A stretch of DNA of 64,000 bases from an uncultured Dialister sp. (lineage in GTDB: Bacteria > Bacillota > Negativicutes > Veillonellales > Dialisteraceae). Numbering within the stretch: position 1 is the first letter of the stretch; every line of letters starts with the position of its first letter. The DNA is taken from assembly GCA_934193095.1 (NCBI GenBank), contig CAKPUX010000004.1:3622-67621 (forward strand). The letters run 5' to 3'. Shown piece after piece: positions 9,128-17,073 of this stretch. The position numbers and the translations under genes are program-made. The notes under the pieces were generated by a model. The model saw only the letters and a program-made list of their open reading frames with translations, did not search any database and had not been told where the DNA came from.

Positions 9128-9760
9128 ATGCAGCTGACCAGCCGCCAAAAAGAAATTACCCGCATCGTGCGGGAAAATGGGCCGATCACAGGTGAAATGA
9201 TCGCTGAGCGTCTCCATGTGACCCGAAGCGCCCTGCGGGGAGACCTGGCGGTGCTTCTCTCGGGAGAAGTGATCGCCGCCAGACGGAGACTGGGCTACTA
9301 CTACCTGGGAGGAGGAGAGGACCCGGCTGCGGCAGAGATCCGTTCCTGCACCGCAGAGTCCTGCATGTCCAGACCCGTTCTGGTCAGTGCAGAGTCGAAT
9401 GCCTACGATGCCGCTGTCCTTCTTTTCACCGAAGACATCGGGACCCTTTTCGTGGGCAAGCCCGATGACGTCATGGGGGTAGTATCCAGAAAGGATCTGC
9501 TGAAGACCGCTATGGGCCGTGAAAATCTGACCAAAGTGCCGATCTCCATGGTCATGACCTCCCGGTCGAAGATGATCTTCGCAGAGCCGGACGAAGACAT
9601 GGTATCCGTTGCCCAAAAGCTCATTGACTATGAGATCGACTGTCTGCCTGTCGGCATTTTTCAGGATGCCGATGGCGAGAAGAAATTCAAGCTGATGGGC
9701 CGCATTTCCAAGACCAATATCACCCGCCTCTTCCTCGATCTCGGAACGAAGAAGAGATAA
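9128..9760 (+). CDS. ccpN: CcpN-like transcriptional repressor (HTH plus tandem CBS domains)
   Basis: A 210-residue protein with an N-terminal winged helix (about 1-65; SRQKEITRIVRENGPITGEMIAERLHV region) and two CBS repeats (about 72-135 and 140-205), the architecture of CcpN. In Bacillus subtilis CcpN represses gluconeogenic genes, and its gene is paired with a ppsR-type gene (yqfL). Here it lies between ppsA and ppsR, which supports the same role. The CBS pair would sense an adenine nucleotide (family knowledge). The symbol is assigned by architecture and context. Confidence 0.88.
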   Translation: MQLTSRQKEITRIVRENGPITGEMIAERLHVTRSALRGDLAVLLSGEVIAARRRLGYYYLGGGEDPAAAEIRSCTAESCMSRPVLVSAESNAYDAAVLLFTEDIGTLFVGKPDDVMGVVSRKDLLKTAMGRENLTKVPISMVMTSRSKMIFAEPDEDMVSVAQKLIDYEIDCLPVGIFQDADGEKKFKLMGRISKTNITRLFLDLGTKKR

Positions 9761-9844
9761 ATGAGGTTCATGGGTTAGCCCAAGGGGCGTGCCGTCCCTT
9801 GCTGCTCGTCTCATTTCCGATCAATACCAAAGGAGGTCATCCTT
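9761..9844. repeat. Short TAIL module between ccpN and ppsR
   Basis: GGGTTAGCCCAAGGGGCG followed by TGCCGTCCCTTG is a TAIL module without heptamers, inserted between two genes that probably share a transcript. A strong ribosome binding site (AAAGGAGGTC) for the next gene begins right after it. Confidence 0.7.
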
Positions 9845-10672
9845 TTGTCCAAAATACCAGAAGTGTACGTGGTTTCCGACTCTTTGGGAGAAACTGCGGA
9901 AAGTGTCGCCAAGGCGACCATCAGCCAGTTTGATGAAGACATCGACGTTGTGCGCGTGCCTTTCATCCGTCATGCAGAACAGATCCAGAAGGTCATCGAG
10001 GAGGCTGCAGAGCATGGCGCTGTTGTCTGCCATACCTTAGTCAGCCCGGAGCTTCGTGCGCATTTCGAGCGCATTGCAGAGGCAAACCATGTGAAGTATG
10101 TGGATATCCTTGGGCCGATGATGGACATGGTGCAGACCATTTCTGAAACGAAGCCCCGTATGAAGCCGGGCATCATCCACAAGCTCGACGAAGAATACTT
10201 CAAGAAGGTCGAAGCCATTGAATTTGCCGTGAAGTATGATGACGGCAAGAATCCGGCCGGCTTCAAGAAGGCAGATGTCGTCCTGATCGGTGTATCCCGT
10301 ACCTCGAAGACGCCGCTCTCCATGTACATGGCACACAAAAAATTCAAGGTGGCCAATCTTCCGCTCGTGCCGGAAGTGCCGCTGCCGGAAGAGATCTTTC
10401 AGGTGCCGCCCTATCGCATCATCGGGCTCATCATCGATCCGTACAAGCTGAATACCATTCGAAGCGAACGTATGAAGGCGCTCGGCTTCTCCGGGACGGC
10501 GAACTATACGGACATTGCCCGCATCGAGGATGAATTGTCCTATGCGAAGGAGATCATGCGCCAGCTCCACTGCCAGGTACTCGATGTGTCGAATAAGGCC
10601 ATCGAAGAGACGGCCAGCCGTATCATGTCGATCGTACAGAGAAATAAGGAGCTGTACGGAGATAAATATTGA
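9845..10672 (+). CDS. ppsR: PEP synthase regulatory protein (bifunctional kinase/pyrophosphorylase)
   Basis: A 275-residue DUF299 (PSRP/PDRP) protein. Family members use ADP to phosphorylate a Thr beside the catalytic His of PEP synthase or PPDK and remove it by phosphorolysis. The P-loop-like GVSRTSKTP lies at about 149-157. The N-terminal segment VYVVSDSLGETAESVAKA is also conserved. It starts at TTG 9845 after AAAGGAGGTC. Linkage to ppsA, not ppdK, makes PpsA the likely target. A perfect terminator follows. Confidence 0.93.
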   Translation: MSKIPEVYVVSDSLGETAESVAKATISQFDEDIDVVRVPFIRHAEQIQKVIEEAAEHGAVVCHTLVSPELRAHFERIAEANHVKYVDILGPMMDMVQTISETKPRMKPGIIHKLDEEYFKKVEAIEFAVKYDDGKNPAGFKKADVVLIGVSRTSKTPLSMYMAHKKFKVANLPLVPEVPLPEEIFQVPPYRIIGLIIDPYKLNTIRSERMKALGFSGTANYTDIARIEDELSYAKEIMRQLHCQVLDVSNKAIEETASRIMSIVQRNKELYGDKY

Positions 10673-10681
10673 GAAAACAAC

Positions 10682-10718
10682 AAAAGCCCATCCGGCTCTG
10701 CGTGCCGGATGGGCTTTT
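10682..10718. terminator. Strong bidirectional terminator
   Basis: A perfect 15-bp stem, AAAAGCCCATCCGGC with its complement, around a 7-nt loop. Runs of A and T on the two flanks let it act on both strands; it separates ppsR (+) from the converging peptidase gene. Confidence 0.93.
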
Positions 10719-10958
10719 GTTGTTGGGGTCAGGGGTCAGGGGTCAGGGTTAGCCCGTGGGGCGTGCCGCCCCTTGATTACGATGGAAAGCCTCACTTGAA
10801 TGAGAAATTAGAAATGAGAAATGCGAAATGGTGGTGCGGCGCATAAAAAGAAGAAGCGCCGCGGAGTATAAATAGTGGCGATGCCCGCGACTGGCATTCC
10901 AGTCACTAGTCACCAGTCATCAGTCACTTGAGACTCCTAATCCCTAGTCACCAGTCAC
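10719..10958. repeat. Full composite repeat: TAIL, H7, CORE, H7
   Basis: In order: three GTCAGGG heptamers, a TAIL module, four GAGAAAT-type heptamers (about 10800-10830), a CORE in plus orientation (GCGGCGC... GCGCCGC, GTATAAAT, GGCGATGCCC; about 10838-10890), and CAGTCAC/TAGTCAC heptamers up to the converging gene. It is one of the most complete examples of the mosaic. Confidence 0.85.
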
Positions 10959-12095
10959 TCATTCTCCCAGATGGCTTTCTTCCTCAATGAGCTTGTACAC
11001 GAGAAGGCCGGCATCGTAGAGATCCTGCTCCTTGAGGCTTTCACGGCTGGTGTGGAAGTCGGTCATGCCGACGCCGACAAGGACAGCGGGGAAGCCCTTT
11101 GCGGTGAACCAGTTCGCATCGCTTCCGCCGCCGCTCTTTGCGACGGTCATGGTCTTATCCATGGAGGCGGCAGCTTTCCGGAAGAGCTTCAGCGCGGGGT
11201 CGCTCTCCTTGACGAGGAAGGCATCATACGATTTCTCTTTATTGACGGAAAGAGAGCCTTCGGGGAATTTCTTCGCTGCGTCTTCGAAGGCATGGACCAT
11301 CGTATCGACGAGTGCTTCGAGCTTCTTCGGATCGTGGCTTCTGGCCTCTGCGCGTACGACGCAGGCGTCCGGGACGATGTTCGTCGCAGTGCCGCCGGTG
11401 ATGGTGCCGATGTTGCAGGTGGTCTCCTCATCGATGCGTCCTGTCGGGCAGTGTGTGATCGCCTCTGCGGCCATGGCGATCGCATTCGTTCCCTTTTCCG
11501 GCGCCATGCCGGCATGCGCTGCGACGCCGTTCAGGGTGAAGGAAAGCTGGTACTGGGATGGGCCAGCGTTGTAGAGAGAGCCGGCAGGGCCGTCGGCATC
11601 GAGCACGTAGCCGAAGTCAATGCCTTGGATGTATTTTTCTTCGATGTACTTGGAGCCGAAGAGACCGATCTCCTCCTGTACGGTGAAAATGACAGTGATC
11701 TTGCCGTGCGGGATGTACATCTCCTTCATGAGGGCGATGCCTTCCAGGATGGCGGTCACGCCGGCCTTGTCATCGCCGCCCAAGATGGTGTCGCCTTTCG
11801 AGGTGAAGACGCCGCCCTCCAAGATGGGCTCGATGTCCTTGCAGTGTTCGACGCAGTCCATGTGCGCGGTGAGTGCGATGGAGGGAAGGCCCGGGGCATT
11901 GCCATTCCAGACGGCGATCAGATTGCCGCAGTTTCCGACATTGACGGAGCCGTCATTGTCTTCGATGATCTTCGAGGCGCCGAGGCTTTTCAGCTTCTTT
12001 TTCAAATATTCGCAGACTTCACGCTCGCCTTTGCTCGGTGCGTAGAGGGAGACAAGCTCCGTGAAGGTGCGTTTCATTCGTTCTGTATTGACCAT
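10959..12095 (-). CDS. PepT-like M20 family peptidase
   Basis: A zinc-dependent aminopeptidase of the peptidase T/M20 family, cytosolic, which trims peptides. TAHMDCVEH (about 75-83) carries the first metal His and Asp; GGDDKAG supplies the bridging Asp and VQEEIGLFGS the catalytic Glu region; GGSDANWF and a late His (TDFHTSRE) complete the site. 378 residues. The start at 12095 follows AGAGGT; the open frame extends 17 codons further without a better site. The closest family is the PepT-like group often annotated M20/M25/M40 metallo-hydrolase; substrate is not determinable. Confidence 0.88.
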   Translation of the reverse strand: MVNTERMKRTFTELVSLYAPSKGEREVCEYLKKKLKSLGASKIIEDNDGSVNVGNCGNLIAVWNGNAPGLPSIALTAHMDCVEHCKDIEPILEGGVFTSKGDTILGGDDKAGVTAILEGIALMKEMYIPHGKITVIFTVQEEIGLFGSKYIEEKYIQGIDFGYVLDADGPAGSLYNAGPSQYQLSFTLNGVAAHAGMAPEKGTNAIAMAAEAITHCPTGRIDEETTCNIGTITGGTATNIVPDACVVRAEARSHDPKKLEALVDTMVHAFEDAAKKFPEGSLSVNKEKSYDAFLVKESDPALKLFRKAAASMDKTMTVAKSGGGSDANWFTAKGFPAVLVGVGMTDFHTSRESLKEQDLYDAGLLVYKLIEEESHLGE

Positions 12096-12146
12096 AGTAA
12101 GACCTCTTTTCTTGAAAATGTTTGGGATACTTTCATTATAGCGCAT

Positions 12147-12458
12147 GAAGGAAAGGGGGAAGAGGGTTCGGGTTGTCGGGTTCAGGGTTCTAGAAAATTA
12201 GGAATGAAGGTGGCGGTTTCGCCGCGAGTATATATGGGGCGATTCCCGAAAGTAGTATTCAAGTAATCAGTCACTAGTGACTAGGAGACATCAGACTCCC
12301 GTATCGTCATTTCGCGCGAAGCGCTGTCAAAACTCCGCGGCGCTTCTGATTTTTATGCGCCGCACCAACCCCTTTGAACCTCTTGAACCTATAGAACCCG
12401 CGGAACCTCTTTCTCGTGCGATCAAGGGAGGGAACGCTACGCGGGCTGACCCCGAATT
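12147..12458. repeat. Composite repeat block between peptidase and dinB
   Basis: About 310 bp without a gene. It holds GGTTCGG-type heptamers, a GGCGATTCCCGAAAGTAGTATTC CORE fragment, GACTAGT-type units, a fragment of the CGTCAT element near 12301, a minus-orientation CORE hairpin (about 12334-12366) and a 9-bp-period run of GAACCTCTT/GAACCTATA/GAACCCGCG, then a TAIL. Confidence 0.8.
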
Positions 12459-13610
12459 CTATTTTTCCAGCCAGAATCCCTTCCGGAGCGCTTTCCTGCC
12501 GTATTTTTGCTGGATACTGTCCATGGCTTTGGCGGCACGAGCGCGCTTTTCCTCTTTGTCAGAGAAGAGCGACGGGATGGACAGAGGCGCGCCAAGATTC
12601 GACGCGGTGACGCCGATGAGGCGGATGCCTTCGGTAAGCGGGATGCGGGAAAGCAGGGTCTGGCAGGCGCTGTCGATGGTCTCCTGCAGATTCGTCCCTT
12701 CCTCCAGAGACAGACTCCGCATGATGGTTTTGAAAGACGCGAAGCGGATCTTGAGAGAGATCGTGCGCGCGGCAAGATCGTGCCTGCGAAGGCGCTGTGC
12801 GACGATGTCACTGTGGATCGCGATCTCCCGATCTATCGTTGGGTGATCGGTCAGATCATATTCATAGGTGGATTCATCGCCGATGGATTTCACCTGCCGG
12901 GAAGAGATGATGGGGCGCTCGTCGATGCCAAGGGAGAGGGCTTTCAGAAGAGGCCCCTGGTTGCCCAGAAGGGCGGAGAGTTTTTCCGGCGCTGCCTCTT
13001 GGATGTCGGCGATGGTGCGAAATCCGGCGGCCAGGAGTTTTTTCTCCGTGACACTGCCCACGCCCCAAAGACGGCGCACGGGAAGGGGTGCGAGGACTTC
13101 CCGTTCTCTGCCGTAGGGGATGATGCAGAGGCCGTCCGGCTTATTCATGTCACTCGCCATCTTGGCAAGGAATTTATTCGGCGCGATTCCGACAGAGGCC
13201 GTGAGATGCACGGCGGAACGGATCTCTTCTTTGATGGCGCGTCCGATCGAGCCAAGCGTCGGATACTGGCTTCCCATGCCGGAGATGTCGAGGAAGGCTT
13301 CGTCTAGGGAGATCGGCTCGTAGGCGTCCGCATAGTGGAGCATGACCTGATGGATCGCATCCGATGCTTCACGGTATGCTTCGAAGCGCGGCGCGACGAA
13401 GCAGCCATGGGGGCAGAGGCGCTTCGCCTGCGAGAGAGGCATCGCCGAATGCACGCCAAAGGCGCGGGCTTCGTAGGAGGCGGTCGCAACGACGCTCCGG
13501 CGGCTCTTTCCGCAGACGATGACAGGCTTGCCTTGGAGCGCGGGGTCGTCTCTCTGTTCGACAGACGCAAAAAAGGCGTCCATATCGACATGCATGATCC
13601 AGCGACGCAT
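12459..13610 (-). CDS. dinB: DNA polymerase IV (Y family)
   Basis: A 383-residue translesion polymerase. HVDMDAFFASVEQ (about 7-19) supplies the first catalytic Asp residues and SLDEAFLDIS (about 102-111) the Asp-Glu pair. The helix-hairpin-helix thumb (LWGVGSVTEKKL) and the little-finger domain follow. The last 30 residues lack an obvious beta-clamp motif by eye. AAAGGAG precedes the start at good spacing. It would act in mutagenic bypass replication, which is of interest beside so many simple tandem repeats, though no link is shown. Confidence 0.95.
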   Translation of the reverse strand: MRRWIMHVDMDAFFASVEQRDDPALQGKPVIVCGKSRRSVVATASYEARAFGVHSAMPLSQAKRLCPHGCFVAPRFEAYREASDAIHQVMLHYADAYEPISLDEAFLDISGMGSQYPTLGSIGRAIKEEIRSAVHLTASVGIAPNKFLAKMASDMNKPDGLCIIPYGREREVLAPLPVRRLWGVGSVTEKKLLAAGFRTIADIQEAAPEKLSALLGNQGPLLKALSLGIDERPIISSRQVKSIGDESTYEYDLTDHPTIDREIAIHSDIVAQRLRRHDLAARTISLKIRFASFKTIMRSLSLEEGTNLQETIDSACQTLLSRIPLTEGIRLIGVTASNLGAPLSIPSLFSDKEEKRARAAKAMDSIQQKYGRKALRKGFWLEK

Positions 13611-13930
13611 GATGAGGCTCCTTTGAAGTACAATACATTACGGCTTTGGCAGGCAGTAGAATGAGAAATGAGAAATGAGAAATGGTGGTGCGGCGCGAAA
13701 AAATGAAAGCGCCGCGAGTTTTCGAAAGAATGGTCAACCTCTTGACTGCTTTTTCTTCATCTTAGTGCCTTTGGAAAACTCTGTCAATTCTTTGACAAAA
13801 GGGAACGGCTTATGGATAATGAAGGAAGCAGAATGTATTATTTGATCATGCGGCGCTTTATGACTTGATGCGCCGCACCTTCATTTCGCATTTCTAATTT
13901 CTAATTTCTCATTGAATTAAGGAGGCTTTT
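13611..13930. repeat. Composite repeats flanking a unique promoter segment
   Basis: GAGAAAT heptamers (about 13660-13684) and a truncated plus CORE (GCGGCGC to GCGCCGC, 13690-13718) lie next to dinB. A second, minus CORE hairpin (about 13850-13880) and TTCTAAT-type heptamers lie next to the flavodoxin gene. The unique stretch between (about 13720-13845) contains the promoter at 13792. Confidence 0.8.
13792..13820 (+). promoter_or_regulatory. Sigma-70-type promoter upstream of the flavodoxin gene
   Basis: TTGACA (13792-13797), 17-bp spacer, GATAAT (13815-13820). The transcript would carry the whole CORE hairpin and heptamers in its leader. Confidence 0.75.
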
Positions 13931-14449
13931 ATGAAATCATTAGTCCTTTGGTCTTCCCGCACGGGCAATACGAAGGCGGTCGCAGAGGCGATCTTTGAGG
14001 CGCTGCCGGGGGAGAAGGAGATCATGGAGGAGGGGCGCGAGGGAAACGACCTCTCTTCCTACGACCTTGTCTTTGTCGGCTTCTGGGGCTACCGCCGGGG
14101 CGCAGATCCTCTCGCGCAGAAGACGCTTTCTTCCCTTTTCGGAAAACATGTGGCGATCTATGCGACTGCCGGTACCTGGCCTGACTCGGAGGCGGCCAAG
14201 ATGTATCTGGCAAATGCCGCCGCTCTTCTTCCCGAGGATGCCACCTGTCTTGGCACCTTCCTCTGTCAGGGGCGCGTGAACTCCTTCCATCAGAAGAAGC
14301 TGGCAGGGCTTGCCCAGGAGACGGCCCATGAAATGACTCCCGAACGCCTCGCCCGACTGGAAGAGGCCGAGAAGCATCCGAATGAAGAGGACTTCGCCCG
14401 CGCAAAGGCATGGGCAAAGAAAATGGCGGATCTGGCGGCTGGTGACTAG
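13931..14449 (+). CDS. Flavodoxin-family protein
   Basis: A 172-residue cytosolic protein. The N-terminal WSSRTGNTKAVAEAI (about 8-22) is the FMN phosphate-binding loop of flavodoxins, and FVGFWGYRRGADP (about 49-61) the second loop. YATAGTWPDSEAA resembles the third FMN-contact region. It is longer than classical flavodoxins and has an acidic helical C terminus. It may supply electrons to a partner reductase not seen here. A GGAGG site precedes the ATG. Confidence 0.85.
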   Translation: MKSLVLWSSRTGNTKAVAEAIFEALPGEKEIMEEGREGNDLSSYDLVFVGFWGYRRGADPLAQKTLSSLFGKHVAIYATAGTWPDSEAAKMYLANAAALLPEDATCLGTFLCQGRVNSFHQKKLAGLAQETAHEMTPERLARLEEAEKHPNEEDFARAKAWAKKMADLAAGD

Positions 14450-14873
14450 GGACTGGTGACTAGTGACTGGTGGCTGGTGACTAGGGACTGGAGACTAGGA
14501 GACATCAGACTCCCGTATCGTCATTTCGAGCGCAAGCGAGAAATCTTTGTCATTCGCAGTCAGGAACTCACGCTTTCCCCACATGTGCCGCATACCTCTC
14601 CGCTTTCCTCATCTGTCTTTCATACCGCCTGTGCCCTATCCGCCCCTTCGGGGCACCTTCCCCTCGAGGGGAAGGCTGACGATACGAGGGAAACCTGCTA
14701 TCAAGAGACCTTCAGGCATCGCCCCATAAATATTCGCGGCGCTTCCCTGTTTTTATGCGCCGCACCACCATTTCTAATTTCTCATTTCTAATTTTTCATT
14801 CGAGCAAAGCGTTCATCCGCAATTCATGGGCGTCCCGCCCCACGGGCTGACCCTGAACCTATTGAACCCAATC
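14450..14873. repeat. H7, CGTCAT element, CORE and TAIL block
   Basis: About 420 bp without a gene. GACTGGT/GACTAGT heptamers begin at the stop codon of the flavodoxin gene. A CGTCATTTCGAGCG element follows (14519 onward), then a CGCCCCTTCGGGGC hairpin segment, a minus CORE (about 14733-14767), TTCTAAT/TTCTCAT heptamers and a TAIL ending at GGGCTGACC. Confidence 0.8.
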
Positions 14874-15743
14874 ATGACTACAAAACCTTCTTCTATGACA
14901 CTCGGCATCCTCGCCTCGATCCTGGCCGCGCTTCTTTTCACACTGATGGACGTGTCTGCGAAAGCGGTCTCCTACCTGGGGACCGGCGAGCTGACGTTTG
15001 TACGCGGCCTCGTGGGGCTCTTTTTCCTGCCACTCATCGCGAAGAGAGAGTCGCTCCCGCTTTTTTCCGGGAAGGACAGACTGCTCCTTCATACGCGCGG
15101 CATTTTCGGCGGGATGGGCATCCTGCTCTTTTTCTTCTGCCTCAAGGGGCTGACACTGGGCGATGCGGAGATCCTTGTCCAGCTCGCCGCGTTCTTCATG
15201 TGCATCCTTTCGCCGATCTTCCTAAAGACCACGCCGTCTGGGCAGGTGCGTGTCTGGCTCTTCATCATCGCTGCCGGCGCGGCGGTGGTGCTGAGGATCT
15301 GGGATTACTCCTCCTTCAATGTTTACGCACTCATCGGCATCGTATCGGCCTTCTGCTCGGCGTGCGCCTACACCTGCATCGGCAGGCTCAATGAAAAGGG
15401 CGGACACTCCGGCGGAGAGATCGTCTTTTATTTTCAGTTCTACAGCATGGCAGGCGGTCTTTTGCTGATGCTCGGAGAGGATCTTCGGACACCTGATGCG
15501 GCAGAATGTCTCTGGCTCTTTGCCCTGTCCTTCTCTGCCATTTTTGCACAGGTCTGCTTCACATGGGGGGCGACGCACATCCATCCAATGATCGTCACCT
15601 TTGTCATGTACACCGGCGTCCTCTTTCATATCGTGGCCGGCTGGGCGCTCTGGGGAGAGGTCCTGACCATGGCATCCTGGATCGGCGGTGCGCTCATCGT
15701 AGCAGGAAGCGGGATGCTATTGTGGAAATCGAAGGGGAGCTAG
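14874..15743 (+). CDS. EamA/DMT-family transporter
   Basis: A 289-residue protein with ten predicted helices in two EamA halves, the drug/metabolite transporter superfamily. Members export small metabolites or amino acids from the cytoplasmic membrane; substrate unknown. The first helix region LGILASILAALLFTLMDVSAKAV is typical. The start is uncertain: no good ribosome site precedes 14874, an ATG at 14895 is possible, and the frame stays open upstream only through repeat sequence (14826), which I discount. Confidence 0.82.
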   Translation: MTTKPSSMTLGILASILAALLFTLMDVSAKAVSYLGTGELTFVRGLVGLFFLPLIAKRESLPLFSGKDRLLLHTRGIFGGMGILLFFFCLKGLTLGDAEILVQLAAFFMCILSPIFLKTTPSGQVRVWLFIIAAGAAVVLRIWDYSSFNVYALIGIVSAFCSACAYTCIGRLNEKGGHSGGEIVFYFQFYSMAGGLLLMLGEDLRTPDAAECLWLFALSFSAIFAQVCFTWGATHIHPMIVTFVMYTGVLFHIVAGWALWGEVLTMASWIGGALIVAGSGMLLWKSKGS

Positions 15744-15922
15744 TGGCTGGTGACTGGTGGCTAGTAGCTAGTAGCTAGGGGTTAGGGGTGCCGAGTGACT
15801 AGTGACTTGTAATTTGAATACTACCTTCGGGCATCGCCCTATTTATATTGCGGCGAAGCCGCCGCCAAAACCCTGAACCTTGAACCCGCCAACCCCTTGT
15901 CAAGATTTCCTTCCAAAATTTA
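15744..15922. repeat. H7 array and CORE half upstream of rpmH
   Basis: GGCTGGT/GACTGGT/GGCTAGT heptamers start right after the EamA stop. They are followed by a minus-orientation partial CORE (CTTCGGGCATCGCCC and ATTTATATTGCGGCG), then GAACCCT/GAACCTT units. No gene is present. Confidence 0.8.
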
Positions 15923-15951
15923 TTGACATCCCCTCTTCTCTTAGATATAAT
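15923..15951 (+). promoter_or_regulatory. Consensus sigma-70 promoter of rpmH
   Basis: A perfect TTGACA (15923-15928), 17-bp spacer, perfect TATAAT (15946-15951). It is about 55 bp before the rpmH start, as expected for a highly expressed ribosomal gene. Confidence 0.93.
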
Positions 15952-16006
15952 TATTCTGTTATGGTGCAAATAAATGGCACAACACGATGTAAGGAGGTGT
16001 TTATAC

Positions 16007-16144
16007 ATGGCAAAAATGACATTCCAGCCGAACAACCATTGGAGAAAACAGACCCACGGTTTCCGTGCTCGTATGAAAACAAAAGCAGGCCGTATTGTTC
16101 TGAAGAGAAGAAGAGCAAAGGGCAGAAAGGTATTAAGTGCCTAA
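16007..16144 (+). CDS. rpmH: Ribosomal protein bL34
   Basis: A 45-residue, very basic large-subunit protein with the invariant MTFQPNN and HGFRARM motifs and an Arg/Lys-rich C terminus ending KGRKVLSA. A strong AAGGAGGTG site lies 7 bp before the ATG. It heads the conserved rpmH-rnpA-yidD-yidC-jag block. Its 3' end overlaps the rnpA start. dnaA, often adjacent in other bacteria, is not upstream here. Confidence 0.98.
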   Translation: MAKMTFQPNNHWRKQTHGFRARMKTKAGRIVLKRRRAKGRKVLSA

Positions 16145-16517
16145 TCAAGAAATCAGCGAGGAGAGGGTGGGGTATACACTGCCCCGCTCTTCTCGTATCA
16201 GACAGAACAGGGATTACCGTCGGATCTACAGATCCGGCAAACGTTTCAGCAATCGGGCCGGGCTCTGCTATGTGGTGAAAACCAAAAAGCCGGGCACCCG
16301 TATGGGCTTCGTGACTACGAAGAAGATCGGCCACGCCTTTGCGCGAAACCGTGCAAGACGTCTTATGAAGGAGGTCTACCGCCTTCATATGGCTGAGCTT
16401 TCGCCCCACTATGAAGTGGTGATGCTCTCAGGCATCTTCCTGACGGGCGCCACCTATCAGCAAGCGGAAAAAGCGATCCTTTCCTTGTGGCGCAAAGCCG
16501 GAATTCTGGTGAAATAA
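16137..16517 (+). CDS. rnpA: Ribonuclease P protein component
   Basis: A 126-residue basic protein that binds the RNase P RNA and helps mature tRNA 5' ends. The RNR signature FARNRARRLMKE (about 68-79) is present. It starts at GTG 16137 inside the last codons of rpmH (8-bp overlap), with AGAAAGG upstream. RnpA is normally about 115-125 residues, so the length fits. Confidence 0.95.
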   Translation: MPNQEISEERVGYTLPRSSRIRQNRDYRRIYRSGKRFSNRAGLCYVVKTKKPGTRMGFVTTKKIGHAFARNRARRLMKEVYRLHMAELSPHYEVVMLSGIFLTGATYQQAEKAILSLWRKAGILVK

Positions 16518-16518
16518 G

Positions 16519-16728
16519 ATGAAAGAGCTTCTGATCGGTCTTGTCCGATTCTATAGAGCGTTTATCTCTCCCCTGAAGCCTCCTTGCTGTCGTTTCTACC
16601 CGACCTGCAGCGAATATGCACTGCAGGCGCTTCAAAAATATGGAGCCCTAAAAGGCAGCTGGCTCGCGATCAAGCGGATTTCCAAGTGCCACCCGTTTCA
16701 CAAAGGTGGATACGACCCGCTCCCGTGA
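16519..16728 (+). CDS. yidD: Membrane protein insertion efficiency factor YidD
   Basis: A 69-residue protein with the family core CRFYPTCSEYALQALQKYG (about 24-42) and the CHPFHKGGYDPLP ending. YidD is an amphipathic inner-leaflet protein that aids YidC-dependent insertion. It begins 1 bp after the rnpA stop. Confidence 0.96.
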   Translation: MKELLIGLVRFYRAFISPLKPPCCRFYPTCSEYALQALQKYGALKGSWLAIKRISKCHPFHKGGYDPLP

Positions 16729-17073
16729 AGAGGCTGTCTTTTTCTATGTTTTGAAGTGAGGCGTGAAGGGGAAAATGAGAAATGACTGTGCGGCGCAAAA
16801 TAAAATGAAAGCGCCGCGAGTTTAGAAATCGATATCCTCGTATCGCTTATTAAAACTGGCAGCGCTTCCTACATTTGATGCGCTACACCGCCATTTCTCA
16901 TTTCGCATTTCTAATTCTATATATCCCCCTAATCCCTAGTCACTAGCTACCAATCCCCGGCCATCCATCCCACCATAACCGCCGATCGATTTCCCGAAAA
17001 CTCACCGGGCTCTTGAAATTCAGAAGGCCCGGGCATGTAACGGCTGCAATATAGGCCGTATAAGGAGTAACCA
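16729..17073. repeat. Two COREs and H7 units between yidD and yidC
   Basis: A plus CORE (about 16792-16820) and a degenerate minus CORE (GCAGCGCTTCC... GATGCGCTACACC, about 16858-16890) face each other across a unique AT-rich stretch. TTCTCAT/TTCGCAT and CTAATCC/CTAGTCA heptamers follow. A CCGGGC/GCCCGG inverted repeat (about 17004-17034) lies close to yidC. The block interrupts an otherwise conserved operon. Confidence 0.75.

Noticed and set aside
14826..14873. N-terminal extension of the EamA gene
   Set aside because: The added residues (GVPPHGLTLNLLNP) are translated TAIL and GAACC repeat sequence also seen in front of other genes.
15923..16144. oriC expected near rpmH
   Set aside because: No dnaA, dnaN or DnaA-box cluster; upstream sequence is mosaic repeat and an EamA transporter gene.
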